Below are positions 1 through 12,720 of a stretch of DNA of 64,000 nucleotides, piece after piece. Numbering within the stretch: position 1 is the stretch's first letter; the number at the start of each line of letters is the position of its first letter. Origin of the DNA: Austropuccinia psidii (Eukaryota > Basidiomycota > Pucciniomycetes > Pucciniales > Sphaerophragmiaceae); contig JALGQZ010000003.1 of assembly GCA_023105745.1 (NCBI GenBank), positions 44,168,185 through 44,232,184 on the forward strand, given 5' to 3'. The translations under genes were made by a program, and so were the position numbers. Under the pieces are notes generated by a model that saw only the letters and a program-made list of their open reading frames with translations, was not told where the DNA came from and ran no database searches.

Positions 1-9
1 AATTATGAC

Positions 10-3000
10 ATGAGTATTGATAATCTTACAGAAAGATTAAAAAAATTAAGAATTTCTGTAGAAACATTTGAAGAAAAGACTTCATCACACCAAAGATTAC
101 TTCTAGACCATGTAGAAAAAAGTTATGAAGCAAGAATTAACCTGAAAGATGACATTCAAAGTGAAATAAGGCTTATTACTGAAAAAATGGATAAAATAAA
201 TTAGGCTAACTTAGATATGCCAAAGTTATCAACCCTATTTTCTCACATAAGAAGCCCTGTTAAACAAAAAGAGGAAATAAAAAATCCATTCATAACAGAC
301 TTGAGTCATAAAGCAATAACCAAGTCTTAATGAAGTAAGCGCCTCAATTAAAATAATGGCCAACATTCACAGGAGGAGGTGAATCTTACCATATGTCATT
401 TATTAAAACAATCTACATGTTACAAGAATATTATGCCATACCAGATGAATTAATCACTGCCATATTACACTCACTATTTGTGAAATCTGCAAAAAGATGG
501 CATTATGGCATAAGGGAAACAAATGGCAAAAATACCTGGTCTTTGTGGAAACAAGAAATAATCACCAAGAAGGCTAATGATTGCTGGAGGTACAAAATAG
601 AGAACTCATTTAAAAATTCCTTCTTTGACCCAGACAAGGATAAACCTTTGACTTGGTTATTGAAACAAGTTGAAAGATTAAATGCACTGTACCCAGAAAT
701 TTCACAAAAAATGTTACACATGAAAATACTTAAGAAATGTGGAGGAGGATTGGAACATACCCTGAGAAGCAGGTGTATAGAACCATTCTCCACAGAAGAG
801 TATATCAATGCACTAGAAGACATAGTGACAAGAACAAAAATTGGCAGAACTTGGAAGAAATTGGGCATTAAAAGTTTAAATAAACCATTTATCAAGAAAG
901 ATAAACCAAGAGATCCTTTCAAGTCCAATAAATCCAACAATAATGAGCAAAGAAAGTTCCACAAATGGGGAGGTGTTGAACACTTAGCCAATAATTGCCT
1001 TAAAAAAAGCAAAAATCAATTAAACTCTGGAAACAGAAGATCACAATTACAAAGAAGAAGATTCTGACTCTGAAAAGGACACTGAAGAATCGGAAACTTC
1101 TTATAAAGTGATTAAATTAATATAATTAATGCACAAATTAATAATATTGATTTAGTATATGAAGTACTTGGTGTCAATTCAAACTTACCACAAATTGGAA
1201 CATCTGACACAAGTCTGACAAACATACAAGATTCTAAATTTTATAGAACCAAACCAGAAAAAGGGGTGGGATATACAGCTGGAAAATCAAGTAGAAGTAT
1301 TTTCATGGTGGAAGATCAAGAGGCAAAAGTGAACTTAGATACAGGAGCATATTGTACCTGTGCTGGTAAGATTTATTTGAAAAACAATTGTACCATATTG
1401 GGAAGAAAATCTTATACCAATACAAGGAGTCAAATTTAGTAGTGCAAGTAAAAGCATGAAGCCCCTTGTAATAATTGACTCAACACTCATTTTTCCTCAT
1501 CCTTCACAATTTATCAGATTGAAAGTAGAGTTTGTGGTAATGGACAACTGCACTAGTAACCATTTTATGCTTGGAAATGACTACTTGTCAATTTATGGCA
1601 TAGATATCTCTAACCAAAAAGATAGATATTTCACCATAGGAGACAATAAACAACAAAATTTGGCTTTTTAAATAACAAAAAACAAATTACAGCTATTAAG
1701 AATGAAGGAAAAGCCCATAAAAGGATTTTTCATAGCTGAACAGCTTAAAGAGGAATAATTCAATCATGAATTAACAGAAAAAATGAAAAAAAAATTAATT
1801 GACCTCTTATTCAAATATCAAAATGCCTTTTCAACTAACAAAGAACCACTAGGTGTTATAATTGGACATGAGTTAGACATAATTCTTAGTGTGGAAAAAC
1901 CTTATTCACCTTTATTAAGAAGACCAGCTTACCCAGTTAGCTCAAGAGCTACAGAAGCTTTAGAGGTACACATTAATGAATTAATGGACCTTGGAGTATT
2001 AAGGAAAGTAGGATATAACTAACAGGTAGAGGTCACTACACCTGTCATTATAACCTGGTATAATGGAAAATCAAGAGTGGTAGGGGACTTTAGAGCTCTA
2101 AATACCTATACTATCCCTGACATATATCCAATACCCAGAATCCATGAGACATTAACACAATTATCTCAGGCTAAGTTCATTACAGCCATGGATGCTCTAA
2201 AGCGTTTTCATCAAAATGTCTTAACAGAAGATGCCGAAAAACTACGGAGGATAATAGTCCACTGTGGAATTTGTGAATTCCTGAGAATTCCATTTGGTAT
2301 GAAAAAATGTGCCTTCCCATTATCAAAGAATGATGAATACCACATTTCCTGAAGAATTGTCAGAAGGAGGGTTCATTATCTATATTTATGATATCATAAT
2401 TTTCTCAAAAACTTGGGATAGCCACTTAACAAGACTAGAAATAGTATTGAAAAATATAGTACAATTAAACATGAAAAACTCCTTGAAAAAGTGTCATTTT
2501 GCATACAGTGAACTAAAAGCACTAGGAAATGTTGTATCTGGACTACTTTTGGGCATAGATAAGAGCAAAGTAGCAGCAGTACTATTGAATCCAATGCCCC
2601 AAAGAAAAAGAAAATGCAATCATTTCTAGGATTTTCTGGAGATTACAGACATAATATAAAAGACTTTGAAAGAATTTCTCAATCCTTGTATAAGCTCTGT
2701 GACCAACAGACAGTCTATGAGATGGTTTAAGAAAGAGTAAAGGCATATGAAGAACTGAAAAAATTCCTTAACAAATACCCCATTTCTTCCAGTTCCAGAT
2801 TGTAAACTACCCTTTAAGCTATACATTGAGGCTTGTGGAGAAGGGCTAGGTGCTGTACTACACCAGACACAAATAATCAATTACAAACCTGTTGAAGGAC
2901 CAATTTTCTTTGTTTCAAGACAAATAAATCCAACAGAAGCAGGGGATGGAGGAAGTCAAATGTAATGCCTCTGCTTAGTGTGGGCCTAGGAAAAATTACA

Positions 3001-4825
3001 CTACTATTTGGATGGAACAGTGCTTAATTTAATTACAAATTGAAATACTGTAAAATCTTTATTAAACATGAAAACTCCAAATAGACATATACTAAGATGG
3101 CGAATTGTCATCCAAGAATAAAGAGGAAATATGACTTTAGTTCATAAATCTGTTAATATTAATAAAACTGCAGATGGTCTTAGGAAATGTGCTCTGTCAA
3201 ATATGCCTGAAAATTTAGCATGGGTACCACAGGAAGAGCACCATATAGAATGCATATGTGTCACAGATATTGGCACATAATTATTTAACCAAGTTAAAGA
3301 AAGCTATAAAATGGAAAAAAACTGCCAATCTCATTCCGACTTCTAATGAAAGACTTTAAAGACCTATCACTTTCATCAAAACTAGATGAAGTATAGAAAA
3401 AAAGCATATGACAAAGAAAGATTCCACCTCCTTGATGGAATCCTCTATCATAGAACTAAACATACATGTGTCATGGCTTTAACAGATAGAACTCTGATAA
3501 ACACTATACTAAATGAATGTCATGATAGTGTGGCAGGTGGACATCTCTCAGAAGACAGAACACTAGAAAGGGTAAAAACCTGCTCTTGGTGGCCCAATTG
3601 GAAGAAAGATGTTGCAGAATACTTCCAAACCTATGACAGATTCCAGAAAGCAAACAGAGCCACAGGAGATAAATTTGGAATGATGATCCAAATCCAAGAA
3701 CCGTAATCCCCTTGGGAAATAGTTCACATGGATTGGGTAACAGCCTTACCTCCAGGAGGAGACAGAAGTTACAATGCATGCCTAGTATTAGTTTACAGAT
3801 ACAGCAAAACTCCAATATTCTTACCATGTCACAAGGATGATACATCTATGGACACAGACATAATGATATGGAATAAAGCTATTAGTCACACAGGCTTATT
3901 CCAAAATATTATAAGTGATAAAGACCCAAAATTCACTTCAGCATTATGGACAAACCTCCATAACCTGTTTGGAACAAAATAATCATTCTCAACAGCTTAC
4001 CACCCCCAAACTGATGGTCTAGCAGAAAGAGTGATACAAACCTTAGAAGACATTATTAGGAGATTTTGTGCTTATGGACTAGAATTAAAAGATTATGATG
4101 GTCTTACCCATGATTGGTGTACATTAATACCAGCTCTTGAACTGTCATATAAAGCATCAATCCATTCATCAATTGGTAAAACACCACCAATGCTAGAAGA
4201 AGGCTGCAATCCAAGACTTCCTTATGATACCCTCAAAAAGAACTTAGTGGATATACACCCAACAGCAAGTAGTTTCAAATTAATTCTTGACAAAGCAAGA
4301 CACCATGCAAACAGATGTATACAAGATTCTTTCAAATATGCAAAACAGATATGGGATAAAAGCCATAAACCACCTGACTTCAAAGTAGGAGACTTGGTCT
4401 TAGTGTCAACTGTAAATTTCAATAAGATAAAAGACCCAAAGAAATTGAAAGATTGCTTTTCAGGACCATTTATGATAATAGTACTACATGGACCTAATGC
4501 TGTGCAACAAGAGCTCACAGGTGAATTAATGAACAAACACCCAACTTTCCCTGTAAGTCTGATCAACACTTACAGCTAAGGTGACAAAGAATTATTTCCA
4601 TTAATAAATAAACCCCCACTTCAAATCTCCCCTTTATAGGAAGGAGAAGAAAAGAAAATTGTGAAAGTCCTTAAAGAAAGAAGGACAAGAAACAAAAAAG
4701 AGAGGGAATACCTTTTAAGGTATAGAAACCCAGCTCACAAAGATGAATGGCTACTTGAGAAAGATATAAAAAATGCTGATAAACTATTAATAAGGTCCAG
4801 AAATGAAAGAAAACCTAAAGAATAA
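10..4825 (+). pseudogene. Gypsy family A gag-pro-pol pseudogene
   Basis: Broken polyprotein gene. Visible in order: coiled-coil gag part (10-204); gag core (393-1067) ending in a damaged zinc knuckle, FHKWG..EHLANNC, where the minus-strand copy has CHKCG..SHLANTC; aspartic protease (NLDTGAYCTC, about 1330-1365); reverse transcriptase in pieces (1783-2630: GDFRALNTYT, FITAMDALK, IIYIYDIIIFS, where the sister copy reads YIDD); RNase H remains (2640-3230, with ADGL); and integrase (3386-4579: [39 protein letters not shown]). The integrase zinc finger has lost three cysteines (YFQTYDRF against YCHTCDRC in the sister copy). A short chromodomain-like tail (EREYLLRYRNP, 4700-4825) ends at TAA 4823-4825. 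It is not functional. Confidence 0.85.
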
Positions 4826-4942
4826 AAAATTGTGCATTATGGAGCTTCAAGACTAACAAAGTCTATTGAAGAGGTAGGAAAGTGGATTATACCCTAATTA
4901 GCTATATCAGATTGTGCTACAATCTTTTTTGGTGGTAGGGAA

Positions 4943-6832
4943 TGTGAACCTTTGATATATGACCACATATCCGAAAAGTTCACAAGAAAACTTTATAGTA
5001 ATTATACTCTTAATAATTATCTTAAAGCCAGTGAAAATGCCATAAATAGGCATAAGCTCTGAATTGACTCGGAATCTAATGATCAAACATCTGAAAAAAA
5101 TCACACCATTAGATTCCTATGGTTAAAATACACATATATCATTTTTATGGCATATCTGTAAAGTCAATAATTACTGAATAATAAGTAAGAATACCCTAAA
5201 AAAGACATAAAATCTTATTTAACTCAGAAACCAATGAAACAGCATGTGAGATAAATTACATTATTTGATTTACCATAAACACTACACATGAAAACATTTT
5301 ATGTCAATTTTCTCAAGTCAATACTTAAGGAATTAAGCTGAATATATGCACCTTGTTGGTCAGTGCATACATTGATGGCTTTTAGCTAATATCTCTTGAA
5401 ATATACATGATAGAAAGTTAAACCAGAAATAAAGTTACCACATAATTACTGAAGGAACACAGATATGAACTTCATTTGACAAGCTATAAACAAGGTTGTA
5501 GCTTGTGAGGGTTTATTGAACAAAATTACTAGGGCTGTTGACCACTTCATTGTGAAAGTGGTCCAAACTTAAAAAAAGTAAATATACAGATTCTACTAGT
5601 TCATGGGTGAAGAATTATGTATTATTTATCATAATATTCAAGGTAAAACCCCCTGAAATCAAGGTTTGAAGTCTAAAGTATTAAATTTCAAAAGAAAAGA
5701 TGATATTCAAGAAAAATCTTAAAAAATAGAGTTTTAATTATGTAATGAAATTCTCTTTGCAGTTTCATAATAACATTCTAGGCTATCAGAATTTACTCTC
5801 TGAATAGCTGTAGTGTGTATAACTTCGAAGTTATCAATGATCAAAGCTTAAGCTTAAAATGTATCATTTATGATCACTCACTGTAATCTTATTTTAAGCT
5901 TAACAGTTATATAAGTGATAAAACTGGTGGATACTATTAGATTATTATTAATACTAATAGAATCCACAAATCTTAGACTTCTTCCAAGCCTATGATGTCA
6001 TCAAATGTAGAGTTATAGCAATAACTCTAAATAATGGCATAATAATGAGATAAGATGTTTTGATCATGACGTAATCATCACCAAACCTTAAGATACTTAT
6101 CCTTTCCAATTGATACCATCAGTACACATCTACTAGAGGCCTAATGAACTCTAGAAGGGAGTAATTTACTATAAATAGAGCTCTTTTTACTCTATTTCCC
6201 CACCAGAGGCATAAAAACAATAAAACGATTAATTCAAAAGTCAAAATCTTTCATATTATCAAATACAAAAGGTAATATTTATTATAATCATCAATCTTCA
6301 TGTGATTACTCCGATTGTTCATTTTCTTTGTTATAATTCTCTTAAAAATCTTATTTCCATTTTTATTTTCAAATCCAATTTAAATAAGTTGTATTCACAT
6401 TATTTGGTGTCAACTCTTTCAAAATTATTATAGTAAGTGTTCAAAGTAGGTTATTTTCTCTCTATTATTATATTTAATGATCCTTTTATTGATATATAGC
6501 TTTAATATGAGTAATATTATTGTTATTAATTGGTTTTTATTCATAAAAAACAATGTTTTATGCCTTTATTATTTTTTGGTAACAATAATAAAGTACTGTT
6601 AAGTATATCAGTTTTTAAATATTAATACATTTATTTATTATATTGCTCTTTTATAATATAAATTATATCATTATATTTATTTAATAATATAATTATTTTT
6701 GTGCCATAATTATAATAAATCTTCAATATTATAGTTATTTTTATCTTATTTATTTCATTTATAAGGACATTCAGAGTACAATAAGTAAAATATTAGTAAT
6801 TTTTACTTATTTTTTCATATTCAAACCTTACA
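4943..6832 (+). repeat. 3' LTR of the left family A Gypsy
   Basis: 1890 bp, starting TGTGAACC after the purine-rich tract GGTGGTAGGGAA (4931-4942) and ending CCTTACA. The family A LTRs on the right are 1897 and 1924 bp, begin TGTGAGCC and end ATCTTACA in element orientation, and are preceded by the same kind of tract (GGTGGGAGGGAA). Start, end, length and upstream tract therefore agree, although the sequence has drifted a lot. It contains a 16-bp perfect palindrome at 5819-5834 and a 12-bp inverted repeat (TAAGCTTAAAAT and its complement) at about 5849-5905. No gene is seen in it. Confidence 0.75.
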
Positions 6833-9715
6833 GAAACTTCTTCCACAAGGCACCTGTAATCATTGTATCAAACTGCAAGGGTCTCTACCCCCAGTTGGTG
6901 TTATCTACTCTCTATCAAACAATGACTCAGAAACACTTAAGGCCTTCATTTCAGAGAATATCAAAATATTTCATTAGGCTAAGCTCCTCTCTCACAGGAG
7001 CACCTGTCCTGTTTTGGAAAGAGAAAGGATGTTGGCCTTCATTTTTGTTTTGACTACTGAAAACAAACTGCTTTCACTAGGAAGAACAGGTATCCTGTTC
7101 CTCCAATGAACCAGTTTCTTACCTTCTTTAAAAGTTCCACTATATTCTTCAAGGTAGATGTTCATTCTGCTTATAAGCTTCTGATAGTTAAAGAGTGGGA
7201 TGAGCACTTATATTTGTCTAGAACCAAATATAGTAGTTATGAGTATTTGGTTATTCCATTTGGCTTGACCAATGCTCCTGCTTCAGTCCAAAATCTTGTG
7301 AATTATATTTTGGCAGATTTTTTCGGATATTTATGTAGTAGTATACCTAGATTATATTATGGTCTTTTCTAGTTCTGAGGAGGAACATGTGAAGCATGTG
7401 GGCTCTGTACTCCAAAGACTGAGGGACAATAATAAGTTTTTTAATGCCTCAAAATGTGTATTCCATTCCTCAAGTTTTGAATACTTGGGCTATGTTGTTT
7501 CAATTAATTGCCTCAAGATTGATTCTTTAAAAGCTCAACAAATCCTCAATTGGCCTCAGCCCAAGAACATAAAGGGCCTTCCATTCTTTCTGGGTTTTTC
7601 CAACTTCTATTGTTGTTTCATTAAAAATTTCTCCAACAAAACTATTGCTCTCACTTTCCTCCTTAAGAAATATTCTCCCTTTATACTCAATGAGGAAGCT
7701 CTTAGTCGGTTTTAATTTCTCAAAGAAGCCTTCATCACTCCTCCTATCCTTTCTCATTTCAATCCTTCTCTAAAAACTATTATAGAGACTGGTGCTTCTG
7801 ATTATGCCTTGGGTTCTGTGCTGAGTCAGGTGAATGACTCAGGAAAGCATCCCATTTAATTTGATAGCTGCAAGCTTTTCCCTGCCACACTCAACTATGA
7901 GATTCATGACAAGGAACCTCTTGGAATAGTTTGGGCTCTCAAGAACTGGAGAGCTTTTCTTTTTATCTTTCTAATTCCTTTTTAGTCTTGACAGACCATT
8001 TCTCTCTTCAGTATTTCATGTCTTCCAAAGTTTTATCTTGTGTCATCAAGCCTACTGGGCTGAATTTCTTCCTGAGTTTTATTTCACTATCGCTTTATTT
8101 CAAGGCATACTGGCCACCTTACCAGATGCCTTGTCACATTGCAACAGCATGTACCCAGAGAGGGGGGTGGATTCCATCAGCAAGACTCCTCAAAATTCTC
8201 ATCAATTCCTTCAGAAAGATGAAATTCAAACAAGCAAGATTATTCTTAATCAAGGTGGAAATATTACCAGATTTAGTTGACCAAATTAAAAAATAAGTAT
8301 TGCAAGACAAAGACTATAAAGAAATACTCAAGCTACTAGCAATAAGTGAATCAGTTACAGATTATTCTCTTGACCCTCAAGCCAATTTATGATTATTCAA
8401 AGATAAAGTGGTTATCCCAAGAAATTATGAAATTCAATTGGATATTTTTCAAAAGTGTCATGACCCACTGTTGGATGGCCATCCTGGCCAGGAGAATATT
8501 CTCAAGCTCATCAAGAGGGATTTTTTTGGGATGGCATGGATCAAATCATAAATTAATATGTGTCCTCATGTCAGAAAAATTCATGAATCAATAATATTCA
8601 CCATAAGAATTTTGGATTACTCAAGCCTCTTGAAATTACATCTGGTCCTTGATATTTATTGCTCAAGTGACCCATCCAGCATCTTTGAGTCAATTTTAGT
8701 AGTTCTGGACAGATTCTCAAAAATAGCAATCATCATTCCAACTTATTCAACAATTACTTCCCTGGACCTTTCCATGTCTTTTTCAAACATGGACTCCCAG
8801 TCAATATTTTCAGTGATGGAAGTTCCTCATTTTTTTCATCATTCTGGACCCAATTATTTCAGCAGATAAAGATATAAATAGATCTTTAAACTTCCTTTCA
8901 CCCTGAAACAGGTACACCGACATAGAGGATAAATCAGATTCTAGAACAGTATCTTTATATGTATGTAAGCTTCCATTAAGATGACTGGCATATCTGGCTC
9001 CCTCTGGCTAAATTTATACAATAATGCAAACTACTAATCAACAAAATAATCACCCTTTTTCACAGCTCATGGAAGAAATCCCAGCTTTTATTTAATTCAA
9101 ATTTCTCAATACACACCTTCTAGAAAGTTATCAACAAAATTCCAATCATTACAGAAAGTTTTCAAAGAGGAATTAGATTCAGAAATGAAGTGTTTTAAGA
9201 AGTATTCAGATACAAATCAGACAGTTCCACCTGAGTTCCAGTCTGGGGACAAATTATGGCTAGCTTCCAGGAACATCAATACAACAAGACTCACCAAGAA
9301 ACTATCAGAATGATGGCTGGGACCCTCTGAAGTTCTGAATAAGATTGAAAGCCATGCATATCACCTCAGGTTGCCTCAACAATGGAACACATTTCACCCT
9401 GTCTTCCATATGTCCTTTTTAGACCCAGTAAAGCAATCAACTATCCCAAACAAACATCAATTTCCACCACAATCAGTCATGGTGGAGGAGAAAGAGGAAT
9501 GGGAAGTAGCTCAGGTTCTGGACTCAAAGCTCAAAAGAGGTAAATTATGGTATCTTGTAGAGTGGAAAGGATTCAGTGAAGACCCATAAAAACAGCTTGG
9601 GAACCCGCTTCCAGACTTACCACCTCACCAGACCTTGTCAAAGACTTCCACACTTCCTATCCTGACAAGCCTGACCCAGATTCCTCAAGAGTTTTATTTT
9701 ATGTTTCTTGGTGGG
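6833..9715 (+). pseudogene. Gypsy family B pol pseudogene (RT, RNase H, integrase, chromodomain)
   Basis: Broken pol. Recognisable pieces are reverse transcriptase (7106-7715: [14 protein letters not shown], then FEYLGYVVS and FLGFSNFY), RNase H (about 7780-8030: ETGASDYALGSVLSQ, HDKEPLGIVWAL), an integrase remnant (about 8450-9050) and a chromodomain (9465-9590: EEWEVAQVLDSKLK, LWYLVEWKGFSEDP). Stops and frameshifts break every part. It keeps 16 bp at 7746-7767 that the better copy near 49580 has lost, so it is useful for working out what happened there. Confidence 0.82.
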
Positions 9716-10345
9716 GACTGGAGTTTATAAAAGTAAGTTACTCTTCTGGCATGCACCTTTAAGGGGGTATTCTACCCAAATTTGTTGTAAGCATCACCTT
9801 GGCCACTTTTTGAGCATGTTTTAATTCTTTGGACAGATCCAGAAAGACTTGCAACAGCAATACCCTCAAATTTGGACCTTCCATCAAGATATGGCCAAAT
9901 TCCTTTCCTCTTTGTTTCTTTTCTTTCTTATGCAATTCATAATTATTCAAGAAATTCCTCAAATCAATTCAGTTTATAATAAACCTTTTTTTCTTTTATG
10001 GTGCTTGGTGGGAAGTGAGAGATATAAAATAAGTTTCATTCCCTTGTTTACATATCTGAGGGTTTCTACTTCTTGTAAAAAAACACCTTTGCCACTCTGT
10101 AAGAATCAAAAAAAATTATATTTTAGGAAATTTATGGCCAAAATCAAGAAACTTGCCTTGAGAAGGACACCTCTCAGAAGTTTCTTTTATTGATTTTTCT
10201 ATACTATCTTTTTCTATAAACTCTTTTAATTTCTTTATTTCCTTTACTTTTATAACTCTTGTTTTATCTCTAATTATTTATTAAAGAAGCATCTCCTCCC
10301 ATATCATGTATTTGGAGGTTCCATTTCCATTTTGTATCAATAAGA
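9716..10345 (+). other. 3' untranslated part of the family B remnant
   Basis: No gene. The stretch matches the 3' region of the better family B copy (51555-52357). Both carry two related blocks beginning roughly TGCTTGGTGGG and followed by a TAAGT motif: about 9700-9820 and 10000-10100 here, 51560-51668 and 51824-51935 there. Confidence 0.6.
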
Positions 10346-10387
10346 GTGGGGATAAAATACAAACCAAACACAAAAAAAGTCAAAAAA

Positions 10388-10750
10388 CTAGTTATATTCA
10401 CCAAAATAATTGAAAGTTCTCTGGAAATAATTTATCAATTCATCTTCATACCAGGAAAACTTGGAATCCATCTCTTCAGAATCAGTACCAGGAATCCTTC
10501 TATCATTGGCACACCTAAATTCCTCCCTACTATTTCTATAAATTCTTCTGAACAACCTGGACCCAGCATCTTGACCTTCATTAACAACATTTGGATCTTC
10601 TCTGATAACCCTTATAGGCCAATTCTCTCTTCTTTGAAACACTTGAGAAACTGGGAATGGCAAAGGGGACCAATTTTCTCTTCTTCTGCTGGTTCTGGCC
10701 ACAGGTTTCAACTGTTTGGATGTGAGGACTGGCACCAGGGAATTTTTTGG
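10388..10750 (-). pseudogene. C-terminal piece of a broken rust multicopy ORF, function unknown
   Basis: An open stretch of about 115 codons containing SRRRENWSPLPFPVSQVFQ, WPIRVIREDPN and WYEDELINYFQRTF. From memory, unverified, this is the C-terminal part of a highly repeated hypothetical protein family in Austropuccinia psidii. The matching N-terminal part is found about 2.6 kb upstream in the same strand (13425-13864), so the gene appears to have been split by an insertion. No domain with a known function is visible. It may belong to a transposon, but this cannot be shown here. Confidence 0.5.
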
Positions 10751-11394
10751 ATAACTGGATAGCTGGTGATATATTTTTGCTTGAATTCCTCCTGTAATAT
10801 AGCTTTTTAGTTATCTGAATGTTCTAAACTAATGCTTAGAAAGTTCTTTGAAATTTCCCCTGATATAAAATTATTATTGATGTTTATGCACTATTTTACA
10901 AATTTTTTTTTCAGCTCACCCTAAAAGATGAAGTTTATGAGGGTGTATAATGACAATAAATGAAATTATTCAGAAACTATACCTTGGATGAGCTCAAAAG
11001 AAATAAATTTAATAAAATATGGAAAATAAACTAAACCAGTGACTTGAGCTTGGAATGTTTTTTTTGAACATTTTCCTTCAATATTTCAAAATAAATCTTT
11101 ATTCTTGTAGTTAAAATATGAATTTTCTTTATATAGCTTTTGAGCATAAAAACTCATAATAAATACAATAAAATAATGCTGTGAATTCCCAATAATTTTA
11201 ATCTATAATTGATTTAAATAGCTACTATTAAAACTTTTTTTTGATAGAATCATCAAGCTTGTTTGAACAATAGAAGTGCCTACTTGTTAAGATCACTCAC
11301 AGAGAAAAATGTTGCTCAAATTTATTTTGTTGGAAAGACCTAATAGTATTGAAACATAACAAATGGAATAAAACACAATAAATGAAGAGGAGAC
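10751..11394. other. AT-rich stretch without a recognisable gene
   Basis: No coding sequence, RNA gene or clear repeat was recognised. It forms the left part of the ~2.6 kb that separates the two halves of the broken ORF. Confidence 0.5.
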
Positions 11395-12720
11395 CACTTT
11401 TAGGGGTTTTACTATGGAAAATTCAGTGAAAACTCCATTAACTGCCCACATTTATGCCTTTAAGTAGATTTTGGGGCTTTGAAAATCTCTCAAAAGCAGA
11501 ATTTTCTTCATAGATTGTATGAATCATTTTTATTGGGGCTTCAATATGGTCAATTGATTAGACCCCCTTCCAAAATGGACAAAAATAGATTCTTGGGACC
11601 CAGGGCCATCCCCTGGGTTTAGGGACTTGTTTTCTCAAGCTACTGAAATAGACCCCTGGACTCTTGCAAGTCTTATTTGGGAATAGTTCCTTTTGAAATG
11701 TTGGTGAGAACCCTGCAAAATGGGTTAATTGGTGCCACAGAAGGGGTTTTGGTGTCCAAAAAGCTTTCAAATACAGAATAATTGGCAAAGAACCTTTGGG
11801 TATATTTTTCTAACAAATTAGCCATTTTTATCAGGGTTTACTGTGGCCAATCAGGTAAAATTCCCAAAAACTGTCAAAAATAGGTTTTCTGGACTCTGGG
11901 AAATACCCCTAGTGTTTTCCTCCAGAGGTTTGGGGGCTTGTTAACTACAGCTACTATGAAAAAAACCCCAGACCCATAGGCAACCTTATTGTGGTGGCTT
12001 TACCCTGAAAGCCCTATGAAATTGCCAGATTTGTGCCATAGGATACGTTTTTGGAGTATAAATGTATTTTGAATACAGAATCATTTTCAAATTACTCTAT
12101 GAAGTATTTTTCATTTGAGCTGTACTATGCTTAAGTGAGTAAAAACCCCCAAAAAACTGTCAAATATAGCTTTTCTGGACCCTGGGGAACCCCCCTGTTG
12201 TATTCTCCAACGCTTTTGGGGGGTTGTTTGCTTCATATACTGTGAACAACCCCCCAAAGCCCTGGTAGATCTTATTTAGGGGGTTTTACCATGAAAAACC
12301 AAGTGAAAACCCTGTGAAATGGCCAAACTTGGGCAAAATAATAGGTTCTGGGTGTCTGAACACCTGTATAATACATAATCACTTTCACATAACTACATAG
12401 AGTATTAATTACATTAATTGGGACCTTTTCCTTGGGTTCTACTATGTCTTATTGAATAAAAACACCAAAACTAGCCAAAATAGCTACTTTTGGACCTCAG
12501 TAAATCCGCCTTCTATTCTTCCATGTTTTGGGGCTTTTTTTCTCCAGATTCTCCAAAAAGCTCCCTCATCCTTTTTTACAACTCTGTTAGGGGTATTTAG
12601 TATTAAAGCCTCAGTGAAACCCTGTGAAATGGTCAAATCTATATGGGTTTGGGGGGTTTAAATAGCTGTAAAATATGGAATTATTCTTAAAGTAATATAT
12701 GTAATATTTACTCCAGAAGC
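11395..12720. repeat. Tandem repeat, about five diverged units of ~300 bp
   Basis: A composite motif recurs in order: GTGAAAACCCTGTGAAATGG..CAAA, then GGTGTC or a variant, a TACAGAATAAT stretch, TTTTACTATGG, CAAAAACTGTCAAAAATAG, TTCTGGACCCTGGG and TTTTGGGGGCTTGTT. The GTGAAAACCC anchor or its variant falls at 11426, 11704, 12005, 12303 and 12614, spacings of 278, 301, 298 and 311 bp. Units differ by substitutions and small indels. No ORF is conserved between units, so it looks like a non-coding satellite or the expanded inner part of a repeat. Confidence 0.75.

Larger units (their letters stand above)
1..6832 (+). mobile_element. Ty3/Gypsy retrotransposon, family A, 5'-truncated by the window edge, decayed
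   Basis: This LTR retrotransposon enters the window inside gag and runs through protease, reverse transcriptase, RNase H and integrase to a complete 3' LTR. Its proteins match the minus-strand family A element at 37100-56795 segment by segment, so the two are copies of one family. The 3' boundary is set by the LTR end ...CTTACA at 6832. Directly after it the sequence continues as a different Gypsy element (family B) in mid reverse transcriptase, so this copy is inserted inside that one. The coding part carries many stops and frameshifts and cannot make its proteins. The 5' LTR lies outside the window. Confidence 0.88.
6833..10345 (+). mobile_element. Ty3/Gypsy chromovirus, family B, 5' part missing, decayed
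   Basis: From the first base after the family A LTR the DNA aligns with the family B element at 44317-53755, beginning at the equivalent of about 48667 (start of reverse transcriptase) and running through pol and the 3' untranslated part to about 10345. The missing gag and protease should lie left of the window, on the other side of the inserted family A element. The copy is far more diverged than the intact-looking family B element. Its 3' LTR was not found after 10345, where an unrelated minus-strand ORF begins. Confidence 0.82.

Noticed and set aside
503..1012. A 169-codon minus-strand opening
   Set aside because: It is the antisense of the family A gag and has no protein motif of its own.
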